Below are positions 47,171-54,499 of a DNA stretch of 64,000 bases, piece after piece. Source of the DNA: Romboutsia sp. CE17 (GTDB lineage: Bacteria; Bacillota; Clostridia; Peptostreptococcales; Peptostreptococcaceae). Below the pieces are notes generated by a model that searched no databases, was not told the origin of the DNA, and saw nothing but the letters and a program-made list of their open reading frames with translations. A program made the translations under genes and the position numbers. Within the stretch, counting starts at the first letter, position 1. Each line of letters starts with the position of its first letter. Location: the NCBI RefSeq assembly GCF_012317385.1, contig NZ_CP051144.1, positions 2,108,001 through 2,172,000 of the forward strand, given 5' to 3'.

Positions 47171-48893
47171 CTTTCAGCACCTCCTCACCTAATTGTGAAA
47201 CTGCTATACTTCTATATATATCATTTCTTCTAATTAACTCTTCATGTGTTCCTATATCTGATATTCTTCCATCATCCATAACTATAATTTTATCTGCATC
47301 CATAACTCCAGATATTCTTTGAGCTATTACTAAGACTGTTGAATCTTTCATTCTATTTTTTATAGAATTTTGAAGTTTAGCTTCTGTTGCCATATCTAGT
47401 GCACTTGATGAATCATCCATTATAAATATCTTTGGATCCCTTATTAAAGTTCTCGCAATTGATAATCTTTGCTTTTGTCCACCAGATAAGTTCTTTCCTC
47501 TTTGCTCTACTTCACTTTTATACGTATTTTCTTTATTCATTATAAATTCATAAGCTTGAGCATCTTTAGCACTACTTTCCATATCTAGTTCATCTGCATT
47601 TTCATTTCCAAATCTTAAGTTGCTTTCTATAGTTCCTCCAAATAATATATTTTCTTGAAGAACTATACCTATATTTTCTCTAAGTTGACTTAAGCTTATA
47701 TCTTTTATATTAACTCCACCTATTAAGATTTCACCTTCTGTCGCATCATAAAGTCTTGGAATCAAATTAACAAAAGAACTTTTACCACAACCTGTAGAAC
47801 CTATTATTCCTATAGTTTCACCTTGCTTAGCAGTAAAAGATATATTTTCTAATACATTTTCACTATGTTCATTGTATCTAAAGTAAACATTTTTAAATTC
47901 TATATCAAAGTTTTCAACCGTAACATTATCATCTTTATCTTTTATACTTGACTCTGTATCAAAAACTTCATTTATTCTAGTAGCTGATGCACTTGCTCTT
48001 GAGAAAGTAAGCATTATGTTTATTACCATTACTACTGATCCCATTATTTGAAGTAAATAATTTATAAATGCCATTATCTTACCTATTTCAAGAGAACCTA
48101 CATTAACCATATTTCCTCCAAACCATAAAACAGCTACTACTGTCAGGTTCATAATTAAAGTAGCTATAGGCCAAAGTATTAAGTTCATATTTTGTGAAGC
48201 TATACTTTCATTAGTTAAGTTATTGTTAGCTTCGTTAAATCTTTCTTCCTGAGTCTTCTCTATTGCAAATGCTTTTATAACCTTAACACCTAATATACTC
48301 TCACGCATAACAGTATTTATATTATCTATTCTCTGTTGTACTGAAGTAAAAAGAGGTAGTGATTTTTTTACTATTAATAAAATAGAAATTAAAATTATAG
48401 GAAGTGCTACTAAGAAAATACTTGATAATTCTTTACTTAATATTACTGCCATTACAAGTCCACCGATTGCTGTAAGAGGTGCTCTTACCATCATTCTAAG
48501 GGCCATATTCATCATCATTTGAAGTTGAGTTACATCATTTGTAAGTCTTGTAATTAATGAAGATGTTTTTAATTTATCTAATTCTAAAAACGATAAGGTT
48601 TGTATTTTATCAAATAAACCTTCTCTTATTCCTTCTCCTAGTTTCATTGAAGCAACTGCTGCTAAATAAGAACATATAGCTCCTGCAAAAAGTCCAACTA
48701 TTGCCGCAATAACCATTTTTACTCCTACAGCTAATACGTAATTTAAATCTCCATTGGCTATACCAATATCTATAATTTTTGATAAAAGCGTTGGCTGAAG
48801 TAAATCCATAACAACTTCTAAACACATAGCAATAGGTGCTAATATTGCACAAGTTATTGCAGATCCTTTTAAAAATCTTAATAATTTTATCAA
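47163..48893 (-). CDS. ABC exporter subunit with degenerate catalytic site (BmrC-like)
   Basis: About 576 residues from the TTG at 48893; another TTG at 48899 is too close to AAAGGAG. Six-helix membrane domain, then ATPase with Walker A GSTGCGKSS near 373, signature LSGGQKQRLSIARTL near 472, and Walker B IFIMDDSSSALD, where Asp replaces the catalytic Glu and the H-loop reads VIAQRISG (Gln for His). These two changes mark the non-hydrolysing site of an asymmetric heterodimer. It is translated with the partner (8-nt overlap). The upstream MarR gene likely controls both. Confidence 0.92.
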   Translation of the reverse strand: MIKLLRFLKGSAITCAILAPIAMCLEVVMDLLQPTLLSKIIDIGIANGDLNYVLAVGVKMVIAAIVGLFAGAICSYLAAVASMKLGEGIREGLFDKIQTLSFLELDKLKTSSLITRLTNDVTQLQMMMNMALRMMVRAPLTAIGGLVMAVILSKELSSIFLVALPIILISILLIVKKSLPLFTSVQQRIDNINTVMRESILGVKVIKAFAIEKTQEERFNEANNNLTNESIASQNMNLILWPIATLIMNLTVVAVLWFGGNMVNVGSLEIGKIMAFINYLLQIMGSVVMVINIMLTFSRASASATRINEVFDTESSIKDKDDNVTVENFDIEFKNVYFRYNEHSENVLENISFTAKQGETIGIIGSTGCGKSSFVNLIPRLYDATEGEILIGGVNIKDISLSQLRENIGIVLQENILFGGTIESNLRFGNENADELDMESSAKDAQAYEFIMNKENTYKSEVEQRGKNLSGGQKQRLSIARTLIRDPKIFIMDDSSSALDMATEAKLQNSIKNRMKDSTVLVIAQRISGVMDADKIIVMDDGRISDIGTHEELIRRNDIYRSIAVSQLGEEVLKVG

Positions 48894-48935
48894 TGTCAAT
48901 CTCTCCTTTCGGTTTTGTAAAAGTAATTTTTAACC

Positions 48936-49397
48936 TTACTTTTCCCTTTCTTTATACTCTAATTTTTTCTTTGCTAAATTTTCATATAATCTATTTAACA
49001 TTTCAATAGTTTGAGTTTTTTCTTCTTCACTAAACCCATCAAAGCAAATCTCATCTAATTCTAGAAATACTCTTCCAACTTCTTTTTGTGCTTCTATACC
49101 TTTTTCAGTGAGAAATACATTAAGTATTCTCTTGTCTTTTGGATTCCTTTCTCTATATATAAGCTCTTCTTTTTCCATTCCAGATAATATACTTGTTATT
49201 GTTGCAGGTTCAAGTCTACACATATTTGCTAACTCTCTTTGACTACAACCTGGATTATTTAATAATATATCTAAAATTTTTGGCTTACCTTCTGTTAAAT
49301 TAACTTCTTTAAATTTGTAATGAGCCATTTTTCTATGTAATCTATTAAGTCTCATTAAGCTCCCATGTAATGTATTACTTCTTATACTGTTTTTCAT
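48936..49397 (-). CDS. MarR family transcriptional regulator
   Basis: About 153 residues from the ATG at 49397, which has GGGGTGA 8 nt ahead; an in-frame ATG at 49436 is inside the operator and has no ribosome site. Winged helix: EGKPKILDILLNNPGCSQRELANMCRLEPATITSILSGMEKEELIYRERNPKDKRILNVFLTEKG. It is the first gene before the two ABC exporter subunits, 42 nt upstream, so it is expected to repress itself and the exporter until a drug or other ligand binds. The palindromic operator at 49421-49463 supports autoregulation. Confidence 0.92.
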   Translation of the reverse strand: MKNSIRSNTLHGSLMRLNRLHRKMAHYKFKEVNLTEGKPKILDILLNNPGCSQRELANMCRLEPATITSILSGMEKEELIYRERNPKDKRILNVFLTEKGIEAQKEVGRVFLELDEICFDGFSEEEKTQTIEMLNRLYENLAKKKLEYKEREK

Positions 49398-49420
49398 AAT
49401 TAGTTTCACCCCATAAATAT

Positions 49421-49463
49421 AATAATCATTAGACATCTAATGATTAGAGGTCTAATGATTATT
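49421..49463. promoter_or_regulatory. MarR operator: nested palindromes
   Basis: Outer 14-bp perfect arms AATAATCATTAGAC (49421-49434) and GTCTAATGATTATT (49450-49463). Inside, AATCATTAGA-CA-TCTAATGATT (49424-49445) forms another perfect 10-bp palindrome, so the half-site TAATGATTAG is used three times. It begins right after the -10 element of the marR promoter, where a bound repressor would block transcription. Confidence 0.85.
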
Positions 49464-49492
49464 ATATTATCACACCTTTAATTATCTGTAAA
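49464..49492 (-). promoter_or_regulatory. marR-exporter promoter
   Basis: TTTACA (49487-49492) and TAATAT (49464-49469) on the minus strand with a 17-bp spacer, abutting the operator. Confidence 0.75.
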
Positions 49493-49597
49493 CAAAATAT
49501 ACCCTTATATTTTATTTTATAATCTAAAATATTTTTATACTTTTTATTTGAATTTCTTTAAAAAATTAAATTTTATTACATTTCTCTTTGTAATAAA

Positions 49598-49626
49598 TTG
49601 ACATACAGAGATTATTAAAATACTAT
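49598..49626 (+). promoter_or_regulatory. Promoter for the DUF4097-like gene
   Basis: TTGACA (49598-49603) and TACTAT (49621-49626) with a 17-bp spacer, about 100 nt ahead of the start at 49735. Confidence 0.65.
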
Positions 49627-49734
49627 TCTATATATAATAAAAAATGTAATGCTTTTGTATATGTCACTATTTATAAAAAATATCTTTTAGAAAAATACTA
49701 ATAGCTTACTTTAATTGTAAAGAGGAGAAGGAAT

Positions 49735-50628
49735 ATGAAAAAATTTAATATTTTTAAAATTATGTTTTTGGTAGCACTTAGCTTATCACTGGTATTCATC
49801 TTCGCAAATATACATACACCTGAAAAGGAAGTTTTTAATTTAAATTTCACAAATTCTAAAGACAAGTTAAAGATTGTATCAGAAAATACTTTAAGCCTTA
49901 AAAATATAACTGATATTAATTTACAACTGGATGTAGATGACGTATCATTTCTAGAAAATGAAAATAGCAATGAAATAAAAATAATAGAAAAATGTACAAG
50001 AGATTTATCTAAAGAAGAGCAACTTAAAATCAATGCAGAAAATAATAAAATAAACATTCATAGAAATTCAAACCTAAATATAAACTCTCTTGGAAAATCC
50101 TTTAGTAGACAAGTCTTAATTTACTTACCAAGTACTTATAAAAATGACTTAAACCTTAAATTATCTCTAGGAAATATAGATTTTGATTATAATGTAAACT
50201 TAAACAAACTTAATTTAAATTTAACCACTGGAAGCGTTAATATAAAAGATTTAAAGTGTAATTCTTTTATACTTGAAGGGCGTACTGGAGATTTTAGTAT
50301 TGATACTTTAATATGTGAAGAATATGGTATAAGTTTAAATACTGGATCTATAAATGTTTCAGATATATCTGGTAAAGGGTACATAAATAATACTGTTGGA
50401 AATATAAAATCTGGTATTAGCAATATGACTGGTGATACAGAGATATCTTCTAGCACTGGGGATATAGAAGTAAATATTTTAAAAGAGTTTGATTTTATAA
50501 TAAATTCGTCTTGTGATATTGGAGAAATTAAAACTGATTTCAAAGAAAATAGCATTGGAAAAAATCCAAAATATACTCTAACTATTGACTGTGGCATTGG
50601 AAATATAAAAATAAATAAAATTTTTTAA
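49735..50628 (+). CDS. DUF4097-like beta-repeat protein with N-terminal membrane anchor
   Basis: 297 residues. One membrane segment near the start (FKIMFLVALSLSLVFIFANI, about 7-26) puts the rest outside the membrane. The rest is a regular series of beta-strand repeats: LKLSLGNIDFDYNV, LNLNLTTGSVNIKDL, LEGRTGDFSIDTL, ISLNTGSINVSDI, NNTVGNIKSGI, ISSSTGDIEVNI, with the turn (T/L)G(D/S/N)I every 20 or so residues, as in the DUF4097 right-handed beta-helix. Such proteins are often encoded with PspC or envelope-stress genes, but none is next to it here. The function is unknown. Confidence 0.82.
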   Translation: MKKFNIFKIMFLVALSLSLVFIFANIHTPEKEVFNLNFTNSKDKLKIVSENTLSLKNITDINLQLDVDDVSFLENENSNEIKIIEKCTRDLSKEEQLKINAENNKINIHRNSNLNINSLGKSFSRQVLIYLPSTYKNDLNLKLSLGNIDFDYNVNLNKLNLNLTTGSVNIKDLKCNSFILEGRTGDFSIDTLICEEYGISLNTGSINVSDISGKGYINNTVGNIKSGISNMTGDTEISSSTGDIEVNILKEFDFIINSSCDIGEIKTDFKENSIGKNPKYTLTIDCGIGNIKINKIF

Positions 50629-50649
50629 ATACATATGCATAATTAGAGG

Positions 50650-50655
50650 TATAAT
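50650..50655 (+). promoter_or_regulatory. -10 element ahead of the selenoprotein gene
   Basis: TATAAT in the context GAGGTATAAT, 36 nt before the start at 50692; the -35 is weak. Confidence 0.45.
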
Positions 50656-50691
50656 AGTTATAAATAATATTTTTAGAAAGGATTGAATTTC

Positions 50692-51009
50692 ATGAAAGTA
50701 ACTTTAGACAAAAAAGCTACTATGGCTTTAAAAGATGTACTAAAAGATAAAAGTCCTGAAAGTAAAATAAGAATTTATTTTGCAGGCATTGGTTGAGGTG
50801 GGCCATCGTTTGGCCTTGCTCTGGATGAGCAAAAGAGTGATGACAAAGCTTATTCTGTAGATGGTATAAACTTTGTAATGAGTGAGAATGACTATATGCA
50901 ATATGGAGATATGTTTATAAGAGACACTGGATATGGATTTATGATAGCACCAGAAAATTCAAGTAGTGATGGTGGCTGTGGTGGAGGTTGCTCAGGCTGC
51001 GGACATTAA
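50692..51009 (+). CDS. HesB/IscA-like selenoprotein (in-frame UGA decoded as Sec)
   Basis: 105 codons, ATG at 50692 and TAA at 51007-51009, with a TGA at 50794-50796 (codon 35). Reading through gives IRIYFAGIG-U-GGPSFGLALDEQ, then VDGINFVMSENDYMQYGD and a tail SDGGCGGGCSGCGH. Sec falls where IscA/HesB proteins have their first metal-binding Cys (GGGCSG), and the Cys-rich tail matches the CGCG end. HesB-like selenoproteins are a reported family of unknown function. A SECIS-like hairpin starts 20 nt after the UGA. Both sides of the UGA align with the next gene, so it is not a chance stop. The organism must also have selA/B/C/D, which are not in this window. Confidence 0.88.
50816..50832 (+). 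promoter_or_regulatory. Bacterial SECIS-like hairpin
   Basis: Stem TTGCTC (50816-50821) / GAGCAA (50827-50832), loop TGGAT. The loop begins 25 nt after the UGA and has G at its second position, as the bacterial SECIS rules ask. A second small hairpin (GGCCA/TGGCC, 50801-50815) lies between it and the UGA. Confidence 0.7.
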
Positions 51010-51024
51010 GAAAGGATATTATTA

Positions 51025-51345
51025 ATGATTGCAATAGACGAAAAATCTCTTTTATCAATAAAAAATAAACTTAAAAGTAACAATCAACAAGGAGAAAACA
51101 TCAGAATTTACTTCTCTGGAGTCGGTGCTGATGGGCCTATATTCGATATAACTACAGATAATAAAAAAAGTGATGACTTAATATACCACATAGATGGTAT
51201 GACTGTCTTAGTTAATGAGTACGAATATATGCAATATGGAGATTTTAGGATAAACACTGACAACAGTAATCACATTAATATAAAATCAGAAAATATGGAG
51301 CTAGGTATGTGTTGTGGGCAAGGGTGCCCTGACTGTCCATATTAA
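51025..51345 (+). CDS. HesB/IscA-like protein, non-Sec paralogue
   Basis: 106 residues, 15 nt downstream of the selenoprotein gene, with AAAGGA ahead of the ATG. It aligns along its whole length: NIRIYFSGVGADGPIFDIT against KIRIYFAGIGUGGPSFGLA, and VNEYEYMQYGDF against MSENDYMQYGDM. Ala35 stands exactly at the Sec position. The tail has different cysteines (MCCGQGCPDCPY). The pair is presumably one operon, and the products could form a heteromer in which only one partner carries the reactive selenol. The function is unknown. Confidence 0.85.
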   Translation: MIAIDEKSLLSIKNKLKSNNQQGENIRIYFSGVGADGPIFDITTDNKKSDDLIYHIDGMTVLVNEYEYMQYGDFRINTDNSNHINIKSENMELGMCCGQGCPDCPY

Positions 51346-51402
51346 AATTTTATATAAAAAAATAACAGTTTCATAAAGCAATTGGATTCTAATTTAATAA
51401 TA

Positions 51403-51453
51403 GATAGGTTGTCAGTACAAAAGTGTAAAACATAATGTTACTGACAACCTATC
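51403..51453. terminator. Bidirectional terminator
   Basis: Perfect 15-bp stem, 51403-51417 (GATAGGTTGTCAGTA) with 51439-51453, between the HesB operon and the convergent lipoprotein gene. The loop is AT-rich, 21 nt. Confidence 0.85.
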
Positions 51454-51471
51454 TATTTATTTAAAACCAAA

Positions 51472-52458
51472 TTATTTGCTTGGAACTGTTATTTCATTAT
51501 TTATTATTTGTTCTATTTTTTCATTTACGTAATCTAAAGTTTCTTGTGATATATTATTAGTTGTAGGAGCTAAACCTACACTGTTATCTTCTAAACCAAA
51601 TCTTAAAGTAGAACCTCCTTCAAAGTTCCCATCTATTAAAGATTTTACAGTATTATAAACACCTTCGTTAACTTTTTTCATAGCTGAAGTTAATACATTT
51701 TCAGGAGCTAAGCTACTTTGGTCTCTATCAACACCTATAGCATAAAGGTCTTTCTCTTTAGCCATTTCTATAACACCAACACCTGAATCTCCTGCAGCTG
51801 AGAATATTATATCTGCTCCGTTAGAATACATTTGTTGAGCTATTGATTTTCCTTTTGCTGCATCTACAAATGAGTTAACATATTGAACTTGAACATCTGC
51901 ATCTGGATTAGCTTCAGCTACCCCTGCCTTATATCCAACTTCAAACTTCTTTATAACTTCGTTATCCATACCACCAACAAATCCAACTTTATTAGTCTTA
52001 GTTTCTTTACCTGCAACTAATCCAACAATATAACCAGCTTGCTCTTCTGTAAATGTTATACAAACAACATTTTCAGGAGTATCTTGTCCATAATCAACAT
52101 CTACTATAGCAAACTTTTGATCTGGATAGTTCTTAGCAGCATCTAATATAGCTTGTTGCATAGGAAAACCTGTACCTAATATTAAATCAGCTCCACCATC
52201 AACTGCTGTTTCTATATTTGTTGCATATTCTGCTTCTTGTTTTGATTCTATATAATTAACTTTAATTCCAAAATCTTTCTCTATTTCTTGTAATCCTTCC
52301 CATGAAGATTGGTTAAAACTTTGATCGTTTATTCCACCAACACTAGTTATCATAGTTACTTTTAAATCATCATTATTGCTTTCACTTGAACTTGAACATC
52401 CTACTAATGCTAACATTGATAACATTAATGTAGTTCCTAAGCATAATATTTTTTTCAT
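51472..52458 (-). CDS. BMP-family ABC transporter substrate-binding lipoprotein (PnrA/Med-like)
   Basis: 328 residues. Lipoprotein signal MKKILCLGTTLMLSMLALVGC with lipobox LVGC (Cys21). The family pattern is clear: VTMITSVGGINDQSFNQSSWEGL near 33, GGADLILGTGFPMQQA, GFVGGMDNEVIKKFEVGYKAG near 160 and GADIIFSAAGDSGVGVIEMA near 212. Relatives bind purine nucleosides for uptake. No permease or ATPase gene is adjacent, so it must work with components encoded elsewhere. Its promoter region contains a perfect palindrome shared with the divergent Crp/Fnr regulator. Confidence 0.93.
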   Translation of the reverse strand: MKKILCLGTTLMLSMLALVGCSSSSESNNDDLKVTMITSVGGINDQSFNQSSWEGLQEIEKDFGIKVNYIESKQEAEYATNIETAVDGGADLILGTGFPMQQAILDAAKNYPDQKFAIVDVDYGQDTPENVVCITFTEEQAGYIVGLVAGKETKTNKVGFVGGMDNEVIKKFEVGYKAGVAEANPDADVQVQYVNSFVDAAKGKSIAQQMYSNGADIIFSAAGDSGVGVIEMAKEKDLYAIGVDRDQSSLAPENVLTSAMKKVNEGVYNTVKSLIDGNFEGGSTLRFGLEDNSVGLAPTTNNISQETLDYVNEKIEQIINNEITVPSK

Positions 52459-52555
52459 TTATAAATCCTCCTTGTATAATTATTAATATTCTGACTAAAA
52501 TAAAAATAATTTACATTTTTTCTGCTTTGTTATAATATCAGATAGTCAATACGAC

Positions 52556-52579
52556 ATAATATGACAATTGTCATATTAT
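52556..52579. promoter_or_regulatory. 24-bp perfect palindrome, probable Crp/Fnr-type operator
   Basis: Symmetric about 52567/52568 with half-site ATAATATGACAA. It lies between the divergent lipoprotein and regulator genes. For the minus-strand gene a TATTAT -10 is at 52532-52537, placing the centre near -42, the class II activator position. For the plus-strand gene the palindrome overlaps a possible ACGACA-N17-TATTAT promoter (-10 at 52574-52579), where binding would repress. Confidence 0.8.
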
Positions 52580-52606
52580 CGAATATTTTTTTAGGAGAAT
52601 TAAAAA

Positions 52607-53290
52607 ATGTTTAAGGTAATCGATGATAATAAGTTAAATTACTATATAAAAAAATACAATATCAATGATATTTTTAGTAATGATATGAAAAAATATATGG
52701 AAATACATCACTTTAAGAAAAATGAGCATATTTGCTCTGCTGGCGAAGAATTGAAATACCTATACTTCTTCATAGATGGTAGAGCTAAAGTATATATAAC
52801 TGCTCCAAATGGAAAATCATTATTAATTCGATTTTATTCTCCAATACAAATAATAGGGGATACGGAAATACTGAACAATACGAACATTGACTGTAATATA
52901 CAAGCTGTTGAAGATTGTATTTGTATAGCTATTCTAAGGGAAATAATAGAAGAAATAGCATTAAAAGATCCAAAATTCTTATATTATACTTGTAAACAAC
53001 TTGCATTTAAACTATCAAGTGCATCACTATCAAGTTCAATAAATATGCTCTATCCACTAGAAAACAGACTTGCAAGTTATATATTAGCAACTTACGCTAC
53101 AGAATATGATCATGATAATAATTCAGATAATCTAACTCATGTGTCAGAACTTTTAGGAACAAGTTATAGACATTTACTAAGAGTTCTGGATAAGTTCTGT
53201 AGTGAAGGAATAATAAGAAAAGATGGTAAAGATATAACTATATTAGATTTAGAAAAACTAGAAGAATTAGCTGGCGACTTATATCAATAA
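52607..53290 (+). CDS. Crp/Fnr family transcriptional regulator
   Basis: 227 residues. The cyclic-nucleotide-binding-like beta barrel is seen in residues 35-125 (HHFKKNEHICSAGEELKYLYFFIDGRAKVYITAPNGKSLLIRFYSPIQIIGDTEIL), then the dimer helix and a winged helix (LTHVSELLGTSYRHLLRVLDKFCSEGIIRKDGKDITILD). The overall look is close to the YeiL/ArcR-like branch; Fnr-type N-terminal Fe-S cysteines are absent. It sits directly behind the palindrome and probably controls itself and the divergent lipoprotein gene. The ligand is unknown. Confidence 0.92.
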   Translation: MFKVIDDNKLNYYIKKYNINDIFSNDMKKYMEIHHFKKNEHICSAGEELKYLYFFIDGRAKVYITAPNGKSLLIRFYSPIQIIGDTEILNNTNIDCNIQAVEDCICIAILREIIEEIALKDPKFLYYTCKQLAFKLSSASLSSSINMLYPLENRLASYILATYATEYDHDNNSDNLTHVSELLGTSYRHLLRVLDKFCSEGIIRKDGKDITILDLEKLEELAGDLYQ

Positions 53291-53332
53291 TATATTAATA
53301 AAATTTAGCTTAATATAATTTTTTTAAACATA

Positions 53333-53375
53333 AAAAAGAGAATCTAGTAATTTAACTCACATAGATTCTCTTTTT
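53333..53375. terminator. Bidirectional terminator
   Basis: Perfect 14-bp stem AAAAAGAGAATCTA / TAGATTCTCTTTTT with a 15-nt loop between convergent genes. Confidence 0.88.
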
Positions 53376-53390
53376 ATATTAAAATTTATT

Positions 53391-54209
53391 TTATTCTATA
53401 GCTAATTTATCTTTTATATTTTCAATTCCGTTGAATAAATAAACGGCAAATAATCCACTATATACAACCATAAATGTTGTTATAGCAAATGTAACTAATG
53501 TATCTAATATATTTACCAAAATATATCCATCAACAAAAGTACCTGGTGAGCATAAAATCATAATTAAGCCCATTATTATGCTGATAAATAAGTTAAAGAT
53601 AAATATCTTCCATTTAAATCCTTTACTAAGATCTCTAGTTTTCTCTAAAATTTCTTTTGATGATAACTCTGGATTCTTACATAATACATAATTCACTGGT
53701 GCATACTTTAAGCTTATTATTATTCCTGGAATTATAAATAATATAAATCCACCTATAACCTTTAAAATTACTGTTAGATTTGCTTTAACAACTAATCCTA
53801 AAGATGCTCTTTCTAGTTTAGTATCAAATAATGACTCATATATACTATGATATAAATAATATGTTATTGTAGAAATAAGTACACCTATTACAAGAACAAT
53901 AGCTATAAAAATTAATATTGCTATTATTATAATTGGAATTGCATATCCTAATAATCCTGCAAGTAATGTATCATCAGACTCTGATATATCAACGTCTTCA
54001 TTATAGTACTCATCTTCATAGTATCCATCTTCATAAAATTCATCTTCATAAGCTAAATCTGAATATAAATCTGGAGCAAAACTTTCTTGTATTGTAAGAC
54101 CACCAGAAAATATTGATATTATAATTCCTATTATCCAGATTTTTTTGTTTGTTTTTTTCAAAGCTAAAAAACTTTTTTCAATTAAGTCAAACAGTTTTAT
54201 CTTCTTCAT
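53391..54209 (-). CDS. Polytopic membrane protein, unknown function
   Basis: 272 residues, not recognised. Hydrophobic segments at about 24-42, 85-125, 150-180, 205-225 and 235-265 suggest five to six membrane passes. An acidic, tyrosine-rich loop at about 48-78 (EDEFYEDGYYEDEYYNEDVDI) follows the first segment and would face outwards. The segment pattern (FDTKLERASLGLVVKANLTVILKVIGGFILFIIPGIIISLKYAPVNYVLCKNPELSSKEILEKTRDLSKGFKWKIF) resembles DUF975/YciC-type proteins, which is a suggestion only. Confidence 0.65.
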   Translation of the reverse strand: MKKIKLFDLIEKSFLALKKTNKKIWIIGIIISIFSGGLTIQESFAPDLYSDLAYEDEFYEDGYYEDEYYNEDVDISESDDTLLAGLLGYAIPIIIIAILIFIAIVLVIGVLISTITYYLYHSIYESLFDTKLERASLGLVVKANLTVILKVIGGFILFIIPGIIISLKYAPVNYVLCKNPELSSKEILEKTRDLSKGFKWKIFIFNLFISIIMGLIMILCSPGTFVDGYILVNILDTLVTFAITTFMVVYSGLFAVYLFNGIENIKDKLAIE

Positions 54210-54325
54210 CCCATCCTCCTAATTTGTATCTTATATTAAGTATATCAATTCTAAAATCTAAAGTAAATATTTTCCATTTCCCATATCTTTACTATAAATA
54301 TATACATACATTCCCCAATAATTTG

Positions 54326-54474
54326 CAATAAAAATTCGCTTCGCTCATGTCGCCAACGACTTCGTCCGTTGCTCAAAATTATTTTTTACGCTCAAAATTA
54401 GTGCATTGATATAAGTAGATTTGAGGGTTTATTCACAGTTTTTGAGATGATATAGTTTCCTTAAGCGTAAAAAA
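54326..54474. repeat. Composite repeat region ahead of ptsI terminator
   Basis: 54326-54378 holds the repeat also seen at 37976 (AAAAATTCGCTTCGCTCATGT...GTTGCTCAAAA), with an inner hairpin CAAC-GAC-TTC-GTC-C-GTTG. GCTCAAAATTA is directly repeated at 54371-54381 and 54390-54400. TTTTTTACGCT (54382-54392) pairs with AGCGTAAAAAA (54464-54474). No open frame. The GC-richer TTCGCTTCGCTC core stands out from its AT-rich surroundings. Confidence 0.6.
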
Positions 54475-54497
54475 AGAGGTCTAAAAACCTCTTTTTT
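54469..54497 (-). terminator. Terminator after ptsI
   Basis: Arms AAAAAAAGAGG and CCTCTTTTTT with an 8-nt loop; it begins 2 nt after the ptsI stop and ends in a T run on the minus strand. Confidence 0.88.
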
Positions 54498-54499
54498 AC

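Larger units (their letters stand above)
49398..49734. promoter_or_regulatory. 337-nt intergenic region between marR and the DUF4097-like gene
   Basis: No gene. It contains the MarR operator and promoter (49421-49492) for the minus strand and a separate TTGACA promoter (49598-49626) for the plus strand; the remainder is AT-rich with no recognised structure. Confidence 0.7.

Noticed and set aside
50187-50597. Minus-strand frame opposite the DUF4097-like gene
   Set aside because: It is a shadow of the repeat-rich sense gene with no ribosome site.
50794-50796. The TGA as a nonsense mutation making a pseudogene
   Set aside because: Similarity to the neighbouring paralogue and the IscA-like Cys pattern continues on both sides in the same frame, no other disruption is present, and a SECIS-like hairpin follows at the expected distance.
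50801-50815. GGCCA/TGGCC hairpin as the SECIS element
   Set aside because: Its loop starts only 9 nt after the UGA and has no G in the first two positions; the next hairpin (50816-50832) fits the bacterial SECIS rules better.
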